Below, piece by piece: positions 37,985-47,110 of a stretch of DNA of 64,000 nucleotides. The DNA is from an uncultured Sphingomonadaceae bacterium (GTDB lineage Bacteria > Pseudomonadota > Alphaproteobacteria > Sphingomonadales > Sphingomonadaceae): the NCBI GenBank assembly GCA_946479505.1, contig CAMLGC010000005.1, forward strand, positions 1-64,000, written 5' to 3'. The notes under the pieces are model-generated. The model saw only the letters and a program-made list of their open reading frames with translations. It was not told the DNA's origin and searched no databases. Both the position numbers and the translations under genes were made by a program. The first letter of the stretch is position 1, and each line of letters starts with the position of its first letter.

Positions 37985-38010
37985 ACCGACCGGCGGCCGC
38001 CGGTCGGTTT
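37985..38010 (+). terminator. Rho-independent terminator after hpf
   Basis: A perfect 10-bp stem (ACCGACCGGC/GCCGGTCGGT) with a GGCC loop is followed by TT and a G. It lies between hpf and ptsN, so ptsN probably has its own promoter or is served by read-through. Confidence 0.65.
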
Positions 38011-38046
38011 GAGGTGCGGCTCGCCCGTGCTAGACAGAGATACATC

Positions 38047-38514
38047 ATGACCCATTTCAGCGATCTGCTCGATCCCGATGCGGTGCTCGCGTGCGTGCCT
38101 GCCCCGACCAAGAAGCACCTTCTCCAAACGCTCGCGACCACGGCCGGCCACGCCTATGACCTCGATCCCGCGGTCATCGTCGAGACGCTTTCCGAGCGCG
38201 AGAAGCTGGGATCGACCGGCTTCGGTGGGGGAATCGCGATTCCGCACGGGCGAATCGGGGGCATCGATCACGTCGTCGGCGTCGTCGCGCAGCTCGCGCA
38301 GCCGGTCGATTATCAAGCGATCGACGATCTGCCGGTCGACCTCGTCTTCATGCTGCTCTCGCCGCCGCAGGCGGGCGCCGATCATCTGAAAGCGCTCGCG
38401 CGCGTGTCGCGTGGGCTGCGCGATCGCAGCTTCGTCGCCAAGTTGCGCGGCGCGGGCTCGCCCGACGCGCTCTACGCGCTGCTGACCGACGCCGAAACGC
38501 GCGATGCCGCCTGA
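38047..38514 (+). CDS. ptsN: PTS IIA-like nitrogen-regulatory protein PtsN
   Basis: 155 residues of the EIIA fructose/Ntr family. The phosphorylated histidine is in GGIAIPHGRIGG. It takes phosphate from NPr and links nitrogen, carbon and potassium control. No sugar-transport genes are nearby. Confidence 0.93.
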   Translation: MTHFSDLLDPDAVLACVPAPTKKHLLQTLATTAGHAYDLDPAVIVETLSEREKLGSTGFGGGIAIPHGRIGGIDHVVGVVAQLAQPVDYQAIDDLPVDLVFMLLSPPQAGADHLKALARVSRGLRDRSFVAKLRGAGSPDALYALLTDAETRDAA

Positions 38515-38968
38515 CTCGCCGGCGGGCGAGGAAGCGCATTTTCGTGCGCTCGAATCGCTCTACGACGCCGCGCCGATCAACACTTTGTTCGAGTCGCGGC
38601 TCGACATCGTCGCGCCCGGCGTCTCGCGCATCCGCTTCGCGATCGAGGAGCGGCATTTCCATGCTGCCGGTGCGGCGCACGGCACCGGCTATTTCAAGAT
38701 GCTCGACGACGCCGCCTTTTACGCAGCGAACAGCCTCGTCACCGACCGATTCCTGCTGACCACTGCGTTCAACTTGCTCTTCACCCGGCCGCTGCGCGCT
38801 GGGCCGGTTACCGCGGAGGGCCGTTGGGTGAGCGGGCAGCGCCGGGTATTCGTCGCCGAGGCGCGGCTGATCGATGCCGAAGGCGAGGAAGCGGCGCGCG
38901 GCACCGGAACCTTCATGCGCTCGCGAATCCCGCTCGCGACGCTTCCCGGCTATCGTGCCACCCCATGA
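38504..38968 (+). CDS. PaaI-type hotdog thioesterase
   Basis: 154 residues with a single hotdog fold: HGTGYFKMLDDAAFYAANS corresponds to the long central helix, and LTTAFNLLFTRPLRAG to the following strands. Related to acyl-CoA thioesterases (PaaI/YbgC-like). Substrate unknown. It overlaps ptsN by 11 bases and the next gene by 4. Confidence 0.82.
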   Translation: MPPDSPAGEEAHFRALESLYDAAPINTLFESRLDIVAPGVSRIRFAIEERHFHAAGAAHGTGYFKMLDDAAFYAANSLVTDRFLLTTAFNLLFTRPLRAGPVTAEGRWVSGQRRVFVAEARLIDAEGEEAARGTGTFMRSRIPLATLPGYRATP

Positions 38969-39306
38969 GCACACGGCTTCCGAGCGGGGTGGTCGTCAGC
39001 GCGCTGCTGCGACGCGTGAACGATTCGGGCGGGCTCGGCATGGTGCTCGCCAAGGGCGATGCGCAGGCCGGCGGCATTCTCGTTGTGGCACGCGAGAACG
39101 GCGAGAATCCGCGCTTCCTGGAGCGCGGGCTCGGTTTCGACGGCACCGAGACCTTGGTCGAGTCTGGTCCGCAAGATACTCAAAAAGAAGAGAAAATTGC
39201 AGAATACTGGGCGCGGCGGCGGCGCTCCGACCCCGATTTATGGGTAATCGAACTGGATATCGCGTCGGCAGAACGGTTCGCCGCTGAAACGATCCTCGGG
39301 CGTTGA
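38965..39306 (+). CDS. DUF1491 family protein
   Basis: 113 residues matching the alphaproteobacterial DUF1491 pattern: LPSGVVVSALLRRV near the N-terminus, GMVLAKGDAQAGGILVV in the centre and DLWVIELDIASAERF at the end. Function is not known. Coupled by ATGA to the thioesterase gene. Confidence 0.85.
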   Translation: MSTRLPSGVVVSALLRRVNDSGGLGMVLAKGDAQAGGILVVARENGENPRFLERGLGFDGTETLVESGPQDTQKEEKIAEYWARRRRSDPDLWVIELDIASAERFAAETILGR

Positions 39307-39462
39307 CTCTTTTGCACCGCACAAACAAGAACATGGGTTATTGAGTGACGCGTTGTGCCGCACGGGGTCAGAGATCGGGTGGTGACGCAGTCGGGGGGTT
39401 ACCGGCGGATCGGCGAAGAATACGCCTCCGGTCGCGCGCCAACCGCATTCGTACCGTGATCA

Positions 39463-40143
39463 ATGACGATATTCCAGCGCGCTGCGGCTTTCGCGGCGTT
39501 CTCTCTTTGTGTTGCCGGTATCGGCAGCGGGGCCGCGCCCGGCGTCGCATCCGAACTGGCCAAAGCGGTTGATGGCCCAAGCGCCACGTCCGACCTCCCC
39601 AACGTCTCAGGATCGGTAACGGTTCCGAAGACGGATACGGTAACCGCACCGACGGTGACACCCGTCCCTAAGCCCGACGGCATCCATGTCCAGATGATCC
39701 CCACCGAAGAGATCGAGGCCGATGCCGATTACGCATCGCTCGCCGAGGCGGTCGCCGATCGGGACATGCCGGCCGATATCGACCCGCAACTCGCCTGCCT
39801 GGCCGGCGCGATCTACTTCGAATCGAAGGGCGAGCCGCTCTCGGGCCAGCTCGCGGTCGCGAATGTCATCATGAACCGTGTCGAATCGGGTCGTTTTCCA
39901 TCGACGGTCTGCGGTGTGGTGACCCAGCGCGGGCAGTTCTCCTTCGTCCGCCACGGCGAAATTCCGCCGATCGACACGAATCGCAAGGCATATCATACCG
40001 CGATGGCGGTGGCGCAGATCGCGATGAGCGACGATTGGAAGAATCCCGCGCCCGATGCCCTGTTCTTCCACGCCACCCGTGTGCGCCCCGGCTGGGGCAA
40101 GGCGGAGGTCGCGACGATCGGGCACCACATCTTCTACAGGTGA
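39463..40143 (+). CDS. SleB-type cell-wall hydrolase
   Basis: 226 residues with a signal peptide, a Pro/Thr/Val-rich linker (about 45-75), and a hydrolase_2 (SleB) domain: LAGAIYFESKGEP with the catalytic Glu, AVANVIMNRV, and a C-terminal HATRVRPGWG. It is likely a periplasmic lytic transglycosylase acting on peptidoglycan. The 156 bases before it hold no gene. Confidence 0.85.
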   Translation: MTIFQRAAAFAAFSLCVAGIGSGAAPGVASELAKAVDGPSATSDLPNVSGSVTVPKTDTVTAPTVTPVPKPDGIHVQMIPTEEIEADADYASLAEAVADRDMPADIDPQLACLAGAIYFESKGEPLSGQLAVANVIMNRVESGRFPSTVCGVVTQRGQFSFVRHGEIPPIDTNRKAYHTAMAVAQIAMSDDWKNPAPDALFFHATRVRPGWGKAEVATIGHHIFYR

Positions 40144-40189
40144 CGCAGCGCAGCGGCGCCCGGGCTTGGCTCCGTTCGCCTCCTGTTCT

Positions 40190-40693
40190 ATGGCGGACGA
40201 CATGATCGAGCCGCCCGCCGCCTGTATCGACGACCCCGGGTCTGCGCTGTGCGCCGCCGATGTCTCGCGCGGGGTAACGCGATTGTTGCTGCGCCACGGG
40301 CTGGTCGCGATGGGTGAGGTTCCGCTCGACGGCGGACGGCGCGCCGACCTGATGGCGCTCGATTCCAAGGGCGGGATCGTGATCGTCGAGATCAAGGTCG
40401 CGCGCGCCGATCTGCTCGGCGACGCCAAGTGGACGGACTATCTCGATCATTGCGATCGCTTCTTCTGGGCGCTGCCGGCGGGCTTCGACGCGACCCCGCT
40501 CGATCGCGCCGGTTTCCTTCCCGACCGTGCGGGGCTGATCCTCGCAGATCGCTACGATGCCGCAATCGTCCGCGACGCGGCGACGATCGCGCTTCCGGCG
40601 CACGTACGCAAGCGCTGCACGCTCGCCTTTGCCCGCCGCGCGGGTCGACGGCTGATCGGTGCGCTCGATCCCGAGGCCGCATCCTTGTTTTGA
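40190..40693 (+). CDS. mmcB: MmcB family DNA repair protein
   Basis: 167 residues matching MmcB, a PD-(D/E)XK-like protein needed for mitomycin resistance in Caulobacter. The nuclease motif is spread over ADLMALDSKGGIVIVEIKVA, followed by DLLGDAKWTDYLDHCDRFFWALP. ATG 40190 is used; an ATG four codons later is possible. The 189 bases after it hold no gene. Confidence 0.9.
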   Translation: MADDMIEPPAACIDDPGSALCAADVSRGVTRLLLRHGLVAMGEVPLDGGRRADLMALDSKGGIVIVEIKVARADLLGDAKWTDYLDHCDRFFWALPAGFDATPLDRAGFLPDRAGLILADRYDAAIVRDAATIALPAHVRKRCTLAFARRAGRRLIGALDPEAASLF

Positions 40694-40882
40694 TGGATTC
40701 GAAATCGGGTCGGACGGCCGCGTTCTCGAGCCGATCGATGCCCGGAAGGTAACGGTACACTACGCCCGTCTGATCCCCCTTCCCCGAGCGCCGCGCCTCA
40801 CGAGCACGGCCGGTCGGTGGCAACGCCGCCAGCAATCAGGCGTCGGAAGGGCGAGAATGAACCCGACGAATGTCGTGGTGAT

Positions 40883-41488
40883 CTACAGCGTCGGCCCCGA
40901 CACGGCCTTCCGGCCCGGACGCGGCGTATCTTCGATCGCTTCGAGCAAGGCGGGCGATCGGGTGTCGTTGCGGGCATAGTCGCGTGCCGACAGGCCGGCG
41001 AGATGATCCGCCTGGTCGGGATCCGCGCCGGCCTTCAATAACGTGCGGACAAGATCGAGATTGCGCAGTTGGACCGCGCGGATGAGCGGCGTCTCGCCGT
41101 TGTCGTTCGCGACATCCGGATCGGCATGATGCGCAAGCAGCGCCGCGACGCACGCGGGGGCGTTCTGCGTCACTGCCAGCATCAGCGGCGTGACGCCGCC
41201 ACTGTCGCGAATGTTCGGATCGGCGCCATGTTCGAGCAGGAAGCGAACATAGGTCGGGTCGTTGCGCCGGACGACGATGTGGAGCGCGCCCTCACCGGTG
41301 CCGCGTTCGTGCGAGTTGATCACCGTGGTGCCGGGCTTCGCGAGCATGTCGGAGACTTCCTGTCCCTTGGCGTCCTTCACCGCCTGGAGGAATGTGTAGC
41401 TTTCCGAATAATTGAGCTGCGCGTTCGCGCCGCCCGCCGAAGCGAGCAGCAACGCCGCGAACCCCGCGCGAACCGAACCGATCGACAT
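40883..41488 (-). CDS. Exported ankyrin-repeat protein
   Basis: 201 residues with a signal peptide (cut near GGANA) and about three ankyrin repeats (GEGALHIVVRRNDPTYVRFLL, GVTPLMLAV, GETPLIRAV with LLKAGADPD). Ankyrin repeats mediate protein contacts. The target is unknown; periplasmic ankyrin proteins occur in proteobacteria. It is convergent with mmcB. Confidence 0.8.
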   Translation of the reverse strand: MSIGSVRAGFAALLLASAGGANAQLNYSESYTFLQAVKDAKGQEVSDMLAKPGTTVINSHERGTGEGALHIVVRRNDPTYVRFLLEHGADPNIRDSGGVTPLMLAVTQNAPACVAALLAHHADPDVANDNGETPLIRAVQLRNLDLVRTLLKAGADPDQADHLAGLSARDYARNDTRSPALLEAIEDTPRPGRKAVSGPTL

Positions 41489-41533
41489 GATGCTCCTTGT
41501 CCCTTGCCCTTGCGCCGACGCGCCTAACCGATC

Positions 41534-42160
41534 ATGGCTGGCGTCGCCATGAACGAGTTGCTCCGTGTCCTGTCGCTTGCCGCGATCCTAGCGGCCTCCG
41601 CCTGTTCCCCGCAACCCGCAGCCGAGAATGCGACCGCTGCCGAGACGCCGCCGCCGCTCGCCGGCGCACGCATCGGCGGGCCCTTCACGCTGATCGGCGA
41701 GGACGGCAAGCCGGTCAGCGACAGCGATTTCGCCGGCAAATATCGGATCATGTATTTCGGCTACACCTTCTGTCCCGACGTCTGCCCGGTCGACATGCAA
41801 AATCTTGGGGCCGCGATGCGGTTGCTCGACCAGAAGGATCCCGGGCTGTCGAAGCGCATCCAGCCGATCTTCGTGACCGTCGATCCGGCACGCGACACGC
41901 CGGCGGTGCTCACCGAGTTCACCGACGCCTTCTACCCCCGCCTGCTCGGGCTAACGGGCGATCCCGAGACGATCGCTAGGGTCGCGAAGGAATATGCAAT
42001 CTACTACAAAGCGCAGCCGCCGAGCGAGGGTGGCGGCTATCTCGTCAACCATAGCCGCCAGGTCTATCTGATGAGCCCCGACAACGAGCCGCTGGCGCTG
42101 CTTCCGATCGAGGAATCGCCGGACGCCATCGTGAAAGAGATCGAACGCTGGACGACATGA
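41534..42160 (+). CDS. SCO family copper protein
   Basis: 208 residues with a lipobox (ASAC) and a thioredoxin-like SCO fold. The copper-binding CPDVCP follows GYTFC, and a downstream histidine is in LVNHSRQVYL. SCO proteins deliver copper to cytochrome oxidase CuA or act as thiol reductants. Coupled to the next gene by ATGA. Confidence 0.92.
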   Translation: MAGVAMNELLRVLSLAAILAASACSPQPAAENATAAETPPPLAGARIGGPFTLIGEDGKPVSDSDFAGKYRIMYFGYTFCPDVCPVDMQNLGAAMRLLDQKDPGLSKRIQPIFVTVDPARDTPAVLTEFTDAFYPRLLGLTGDPETIARVAKEYAIYYKAQPPSEGGGYLVNHSRQVYLMSPDNEPLALLPIEESPDAIVKEIERWTT

Positions 42161-42591
42161 TTGCGGGCTTCTGGGAAGATGTGCCGCTTGCAAAGCTCGA
42201 TCGCGCGCAATGGGAGGCGTTGTGCGATGGCTGCGGCAAATGCTGCGTCCACAAGCTCGAGGACGAGGAGACGGGCGAGCTGTTGGCGACCAATGTCGCA
42301 TGCCGACTGCTCGACCGAAGCAGGGGACAATGTTCGGACTATCGGCATCGGCATGCCTATGTGAGCGAGTGCGTGCGCCTCAACGCGGGCAATGTCGAGG
42401 CGATCGACTGGCTGCCCGCGACCTGCGCCTATCGGCTGCGCGCGGCAGGCGAGAAGCTCCCCGACTGGCATTATCTGGTGTGCGGCGATCGCGAGGCGGT
42501 GCACCGTGCCGGGCAATCGGTGCGCGGCTGGACGATCTCCGAAGACGATGCCGGCGATCTCGAGCATCACCTGGTCGACCGCGAGCTATGA
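42157..42591 (+). CDS. YcgN family cysteine-cluster protein
   Basis: 144 residues of the UPF0260/YcgN family: LCDGCGKCCVHKLEDEETGE, then ACRLLDR, SDYRHRHAYVSECVRL and CAYRL, which together give the metal-cluster cysteines. Function is not established. It is linked to SCO upstream and the metallopeptidase downstream. Confidence 0.9.
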   Translation: MIAGFWEDVPLAKLDRAQWEALCDGCGKCCVHKLEDEETGELLATNVACRLLDRSRGQCSDYRHRHAYVSECVRLNAGNVEAIDWLPATCAYRLRAAGEKLPDWHYLVCGDREAVHRAGQSVRGWTISEDDAGDLEHHLVDREL

Positions 42592-42595
42592 TGTG

Positions 42596-43270
42596 ATGAG
42601 CGGCGCGATCCATGTCGTGCGCCACGCTCGGGCGCGGCGTGCGAAGCTTTCGGTCGATCCGGCGACGGGCCGCACCCGGCTCACGTTGCCGGCGCGCGCG
42701 TCGCTCAAGGCGGCCCTGCGCTGGGCGGAGACGCAGCACGAGTGGATCGCGGGCCAGCGCGCGGGCCTCCCCGATGCGTGGCCGTTCGTGCCGGGAGCGT
42801 CCGTTCCGTTCGGGAACGGCGTGCTGGTGATCGACTGGCACGCCGAGGCGGGTCGCACGGTGGCGCGCGAGGGCGATCGGCTCGTCTGCGGCGGTCCTGC
42901 CGACGGGCTCGCGCGCCGGATCACGCAATGGCTGCGCGGCGAGGCGCTGCGTGTGCTGAGCGAGGAAACCGGTTTCTATGCCCAGCGTGCGGGCGTCGTC
43001 GTCACGCGTGTGTCGGTGGGCGATCCCCGCGGGCGCTGGGGGAGCTGCGCCGGCAGCGGCGCAATTCGCTATAGCTGGCGGCTCATCCTCGCGCCCGCCT
43101 TCGTCCGCCGCGCGACGGTGGCGCATGAGGTCGCGCATCGCGTTCACATGAATCACGGCACCGCGTTCCACGATCTGGTCGCCGGACTCTATGGCGATGA
43201 TCCGGCGCCGGCGCGCGCGTGGCTGCGCACCCACGGGGCCGGTCTTCACTGGATCGGTCGCGACTCCTGA
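42596..43270 (+). CDS. YgjP-like (DUF45) zinc metallopeptidase
   Basis: 224 residues. The zinc motif HEVAHRVHMNHG is near the C-terminus, preceded by GRWGSCAGSGAIRYSWRL, the typical DUF45/SprT-like arrangement. ATG 42596 or the GTG one codon earlier may start it. It overlaps the convergent PBP gene by 25 bases at its 3' end. Confidence 0.85.
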   Translation: MSGAIHVVRHARARRAKLSVDPATGRTRLTLPARASLKAALRWAETQHEWIAGQRAGLPDAWPFVPGASVPFGNGVLVIDWHAEAGRTVAREGDRLVCGGPADGLARRITQWLRGEALRVLSEETGFYAQRAGVVVTRVSVGDPRGRWGSCAGSGAIRYSWRLILAPAFVRRATVAHEVAHRVHMNHGTAFHDLVAGLYGDDPAPARAWLRTHGAGLHWIGRDS

Positions 43271-45513
43271 GGCCGGCCCGGCCGCTCGGCCGGTGTGCGG
43301 GACGGCGCCGGCGTGCGCCCCGGTGCCGGGGCCGCACGCGGCTCGGGGGTTCGGCCGAGCACGCGATCCATCCAGTCCTGGTCGAGCCGCTCGGGTGGCG
43401 GCGCGGGCTGTTGTGCGGGCGGATACCGAAGATTGCCGCGCCGGATGTCCTCCGTGGTGGTCGTCTCGGTGTCGTCCGGCGCGCGCTCGGCGGACGGGAA
43501 TTGGTCGCCCTGCGGCGGGTAGGCACCACCGGGATAGGCGTCGGGATAGCCCTGCTCGGGATAGCCGCCGCCCGAATAATCGCCCGGATAGGCGCCCGGC
43601 GCAATCGGGTAGCCGTTCTCGTCGACGAAAAAGCCGTTGTCGGGCGCGCCGAAATAGGATTCCTCATCGGGCTCGAGCTGCCATTCGGGAAGCGTGACCT
43701 CGGTCTCGAACTTCTCGATCGGGCGCTTCGCGACGGCCTTGATCATGAAATCGTGCCACGCCCGCGCCGGCGCATGGCCGCCGGAGAGGCCCGGCACCCG
43801 ATCGGCATTGTCCTTGCCCATCCACACGCCCGTCGTGAGCCCGCTCGAAAAGCCCAGGAACCAGCCGTCCTTGTTCGAGGTGGTGGTGCCCGTCTTGCCC
43901 GCGACCGGGCGACCGATCTGCGCGGCGCGGCCGGTGCCGGTCGCAACCGCGGTCTGGAGAAGGTCGGTCATCTCGGCGGCGACATAGGGCGCGACGAGAA
44001 CATGGCTGCGATCGACCTCGTGTTCGTAGATCGTCACGCCGTTCGCGGTCACCTTGGTGATCCCGAAGGGCGTCACCGCGACGCCCTTGTTGCCGACGCT
44101 TGCAAAGGCGCGCGTCATGTCGATCAGGTGGACCTCGGACGTGCCGAGCACCATTGCCGGGGTGGTGTCGATCGGGGTCGTGATGCCGAAGCGGCGCGCC
44201 ATGTCCGCGACCGTGTGGAAGCCGACATCCTGGCCGAGCTTGGCGGCGATCGTGTTGACCGAATACGCGAGCGCGGTGCGGACCTTCATCGGCCCCGAAA
44301 AATGGCCCGAATCGTTGCGCGGGCTCCACCCGTCGATCGTCACCGGCTCGTCGACGACCACGTCGTCGGGGCGATACCCCGCCTCGAGCGCGGCGAGATA
44401 GACGAACAATTTCCACGACGAGCCCGGCTGTCGCACCGCGGTGGTCGCGCGGTTGTAGATCGACGAGACGTAGTCCTTACCGCCGACCATCGCGCGCACC
44501 GCGCCGTCGCGGTCGATCGAGACGAGCGCGCCCTGCGCGCCCTTGGGCACGTTGGCGCGGATCGCGGCGTCGGCGGCGCGCTGCATCGAGAGGTCGAGCG
44601 TCGTCCACACATCGAGTGGCGCGGTGTTCTCGTCGATCAGCATCTCGAGCTGGGGAAGCGCCCAATCGGTGAAATAGCGCACGCTGTTCTGGTGCGGCTC
44701 GGGTACGAGCTCGACCGAGGCCGGGTCGGTGTCGGCGGCCTGCTCGGGCGTGATCGCACCGGTTTCCGCCATCAGCCTGAGGACGACGCCCGCGCGGCCG
44801 ATCGCGGCCTCGGCATCGGCGGTGGGCGAATAATGCGAGGGCGCTTTGACGAGCCCCGCGATCACCGCCGCCTCGGCGAGGCTCAACTGACGCGCCGAAT
44901 GGCCGAAGAACTTTCGCGAGGCGGCGTCGATTCCATAGGCGCCGCCGCCATAATAGACCTTGTTCATGTAGAGCTCGAGGATCTGGTCCTTCGAGAACTT
45001 GCTCTCGATCGCGAGCGCGAGAATCGCCTCCTTGATCTTGCGCGAGAGCGTGTAGCGGTTCGACAGGAAGATCGTGCGCGCGACCTGCTGGGTGATCGTC
45101 GAGGCGCCCTGGATACGGCGCCCCGTCCCCCAATTGTCGATCATCAGCTTCACCGAGCGCAGCACGCCGATCGGATCGATGCCGACATGCGAGCGGAACC
45201 GGCGATCCTCGACCGAGACGGTGGCCTCGCGCATCACCCGCGGGATTTCGTCGTAGCTCAGCCACTCGCCGTAGCTCGGGCCGAGCGACACGATCACCGT
45301 GCCGTCGGCGGCATGAACGCGAATCATCTGGCCGTTGGGCGACGATTTGAGCTGGTCGTAGCTCGGCAATTGCGCGCGCGTCACATAGACCGTGACGGCG
45401 AGCGCGATGAACCCGAGCACCGCCAGCACGCCCAGGATCTTGAGCGCGAGGATCAGGCGTCGGCGCCAGGGGCGCTTGGGCGGCTTTCTTTTGGGGGAGG
45501 TCGCACGGGCCAT
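43246..45513 (-). CDS. mrcA: Class A penicillin-binding protein 1A
   Basis: 755 residues. One N-terminal membrane helix (about 18-45) is followed by the glycosyltransferase domain (VSVEDRRFRSHVGID catalytic Glu, GASTITQQVAR) and the transpeptidase domain with the nucleophile in GSSWK, the SVN motif (YSVNTIAAK) and KTGTT. It polymerises and crosslinks peptidoglycan. The last 130 residues are low-complexity, with Gly/Tyr/Pro repeats (GAYPGDYSGGGYP) and Pro/Arg tracts. Confidence 0.95.
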   Translation of the reverse strand: MARATSPKRKPPKRPWRRRLILALKILGVLAVLGFIALAVTVYVTRAQLPSYDQLKSSPNGQMIRVHAADGTVIVSLGPSYGEWLSYDEIPRVMREATVSVEDRRFRSHVGIDPIGVLRSVKLMIDNWGTGRRIQGASTITQQVARTIFLSNRYTLSRKIKEAILALAIESKFSKDQILELYMNKVYYGGGAYGIDAASRKFFGHSARQLSLAEAAVIAGLVKAPSHYSPTADAEAAIGRAGVVLRLMAETGAITPEQAADTDPASVELVPEPHQNSVRYFTDWALPQLEMLIDENTAPLDVWTTLDLSMQRAADAAIRANVPKGAQGALVSIDRDGAVRAMVGGKDYVSSIYNRATTAVRQPGSSWKLFVYLAALEAGYRPDDVVVDEPVTIDGWSPRNDSGHFSGPMKVRTALAYSVNTIAAKLGQDVGFHTVADMARRFGITTPIDTTPAMVLGTSEVHLIDMTRAFASVGNKGVAVTPFGITKVTANGVTIYEHEVDRSHVLVAPYVAAEMTDLLQTAVATGTGRAAQIGRPVAGKTGTTTSNKDGWFLGFSSGLTTGVWMGKDNADRVPGLSGGHAPARAWHDFMIKAVAKRPIEKFETEVTLPEWQLEPDEESYFGAPDNGFFVDENGYPIAPGAYPGDYSGGGYPEQGYPDAYPGGAYPPQGDQFPSAERAPDDTETTTTEDIRRGNLRYPPAQQPAPPPERLDQDWMDRVLGRTPEPRAAPAPGRTPAPSRTPAERPGRPQESRPIQ

Positions 45514-45560
45514 GAACGTCTATGGTCGGATAGCCCCTTAACCCGCGCCGAACAAGCGGG

Positions 45561-45974
45561 CTACGCGGCAGAATCTCCGTTGTCGCGGCCCCTGAAATCG
45601 AGCGAGAGCGAGTTGATGCAATAGCGCTGTCCTTCGGGCGGCGGCCCATCGGGGAAGACATGGCCGAGGTGCCCGTCGCAGCGTGCGCATCGCGCCTCGA
45701 TTCGGCTCATGCCATGGCTCGAATCGCTGTGCTCGGTCACGCGATCGGGCGCGATCGGATGGGTGAAGCTCGGCCAGCCGGACCCCGAATTGTATTTGTC
45801 CGCGCTGTCGAACAGATCGTTGCCACAGCCCGTGCAGCGATAGACGCCGTCGGCCTTGTTGTCGTTGTAGCGGCCGGCGAAAGCGGGCTCGGTGCCGGCC
45901 TCGCGCAGCACATGATATTGCGCCGGCGTCAGCTTCTTGCGCCATTCGGCTTCGGAGAGGGTGACATGATCCAT
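45561..45974 (-). CDS. msrB: Peptide-methionine (R)-S-oxide reductase MsrB
   Basis: 137 residues. Zinc cysteines are in YRCTGCG and [13 protein letters not shown], the GSGWPSF segment is characteristic, and the catalytic Cys is in QRYCINS. It reduces methionine-R-sulfoxide in proteins. ATG 45974 begins the conserved part. It follows the FAD oxidoreductase gene by about 35 bases on the same strand. Confidence 0.95.
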   Translation of the reverse strand: MDHVTLSEAEWRKKLTPAQYHVLREAGTEPAFAGRYNDNKADGVYRCTGCGNDLFDSADKYNSGSGWPSFTHPIAPDRVTEHSDSSHGMSRIEARCARCDGHLGHVFPDGPPPEGQRYCINSLSLDFRGRDNGDSAA

Positions 45975-46009
45975 GATGTCATCGACTTTCTGATGGAGGC
46001 ATTGCCTCG

Positions 46010-47110
46010 TCACTTGGGGACGTGCCCGATCCGCGTCAATGCGGCGGCAACCTCGATCAACCCCGGCGCGATGCCGGCGATGCGGAGCGCGGCCGCGGCG
46101 GCGTGGCGGGATTCGCCGATCCGCCAGATCAGGTGCGCGAACCGCACCGCGCGCGCGGTGTCGCGGGCCAGCGCATGTTGGTAGGCGGGCGCTGCATGCG
46201 GCCCGCGATCGAGCCAGGCGCGCGCCGCGCGCGCGCCGCTGGCAACCGCGATACCGATCCCCTCGCCCGCCAGCGACGGAATGACCGCGGCCTGGTCGCC
46301 GAGCCGGAATAGCCCGGACGTGCCATGGGTCGCGCGCCATCCATAGGGGATGTTGGCGACGGCATCGATCGGGCCGCTCGCGCGCTGTGCCAGCCGCTCG
46401 CCGAGCGCGGGGTTCTCGGCGCCCAGTCGGATCAGCAGCGCGTCGGGGGACCCCGCCTCGGCGAGGCGGGAGCGGCGGATGGCCATGCAGCAATTGGCGG
46501 TGCCGTCTTCCTGGAGAACCAGCCCCGCATAGCCGCGATCGAACAGATGAAGCTCGATCTGGCCGCCGACGAGCCGGTCGAGCGCGGCGGCGGGGCCGAG
46601 GCGCACGCGAAGCCCCAACGTCGGATCATCGCCGCGTCGGGGCGATGGTCGCGCGAGCCCGCGCAGGTCGTGCTTGCCGGTTGCGAGAAACAGCGCGTCG
46701 GCGACGATCTCGCCGCTGTCGTCGAACCGGACGCGGTCGTCCTCGATTGCGCGCGCGACGACCCCGCGCTCGATCGCAGCGCCTGCGCGCGCGGCAAGAC
46801 CGAGCAGGACCGAATCGAGCCGACGGCGCGAGATCGCCCTCGCCGCGCGAGGAAGGTGCGCCGTGGCCGAGCGCTCACCGGCGAACAGCGTAACATGCGT
46901 CACCTCCCGCGGATTGAGGGCATCGGGCTCGACCCCCAGCCGCGCCAGGCTGTCGAGCGTGCGCCAGCTCAGGAACCCACCGCACAAGGCATCGGCGGTC
47001 GCCGGATGGCGCTCGATCAGCAGATGCTCGGCACCCGCGCGGGCGAGCGTCAGCGCTGCCACCGCGCCCGCGGGGCCGCCGCCGACGATCAGCGCAGGCG
47101 TTCGACGCAT
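46010..47110 (-). CDS. FAD-dependent oxidoreductase of the PKS operon
   Basis: 366 residues resembling geranylgeranyl-reductase/aromatic-hydroxylase-type flavoproteins. FAD motif [20 protein letters not shown] at the N-terminus, [10 protein letters not shown], and [18 protein letters not shown] in the third quarter. It lies last in an operon with a methyltransferase and a type III PKS and overlaps the methyltransferase by 22 bases. I infer it oxidises or reduces the polyketide product. Confidence 0.82.
   Translation of the reverse strand: MRRTPALIVGGGPAGAVAALTLARAGAEHLLIERHPATADALCGGFLSWRTLDSLARLGVEPDALNPREVTHVTLFAGERSATAHLPRAARAISRRRLDSVLLGLAARAGAAIERGVVARAIEDDRVRFDDSGEIVADALFLATGKHDLRGLARPSPRRGDDPTLGLRVRLGPAAALDRLVGGQIELHLFDRGYAGLVLQEDGTANCCMAIRRSRLAEAGSPDALLIRLGAENPALGERLAQRASGPIDAVANIPYGWRATHGTSGLFRLGDQAAVIPSLAGEGIGIAVASGARAARAWLDRGPHAAPAYQHALARDTARAVRFAHLIWRIGESRHAAAAALRIAGIAPGLIEVAAALTRIGHVPK

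Noticed and set aside
43219..45624. 801-codon plus-strand open frame
   Set aside because: It is the antisense of PBP1A; the minus-strand frame has all penicillin-binding motifs. High GC keeps the opposite frame free of stops.
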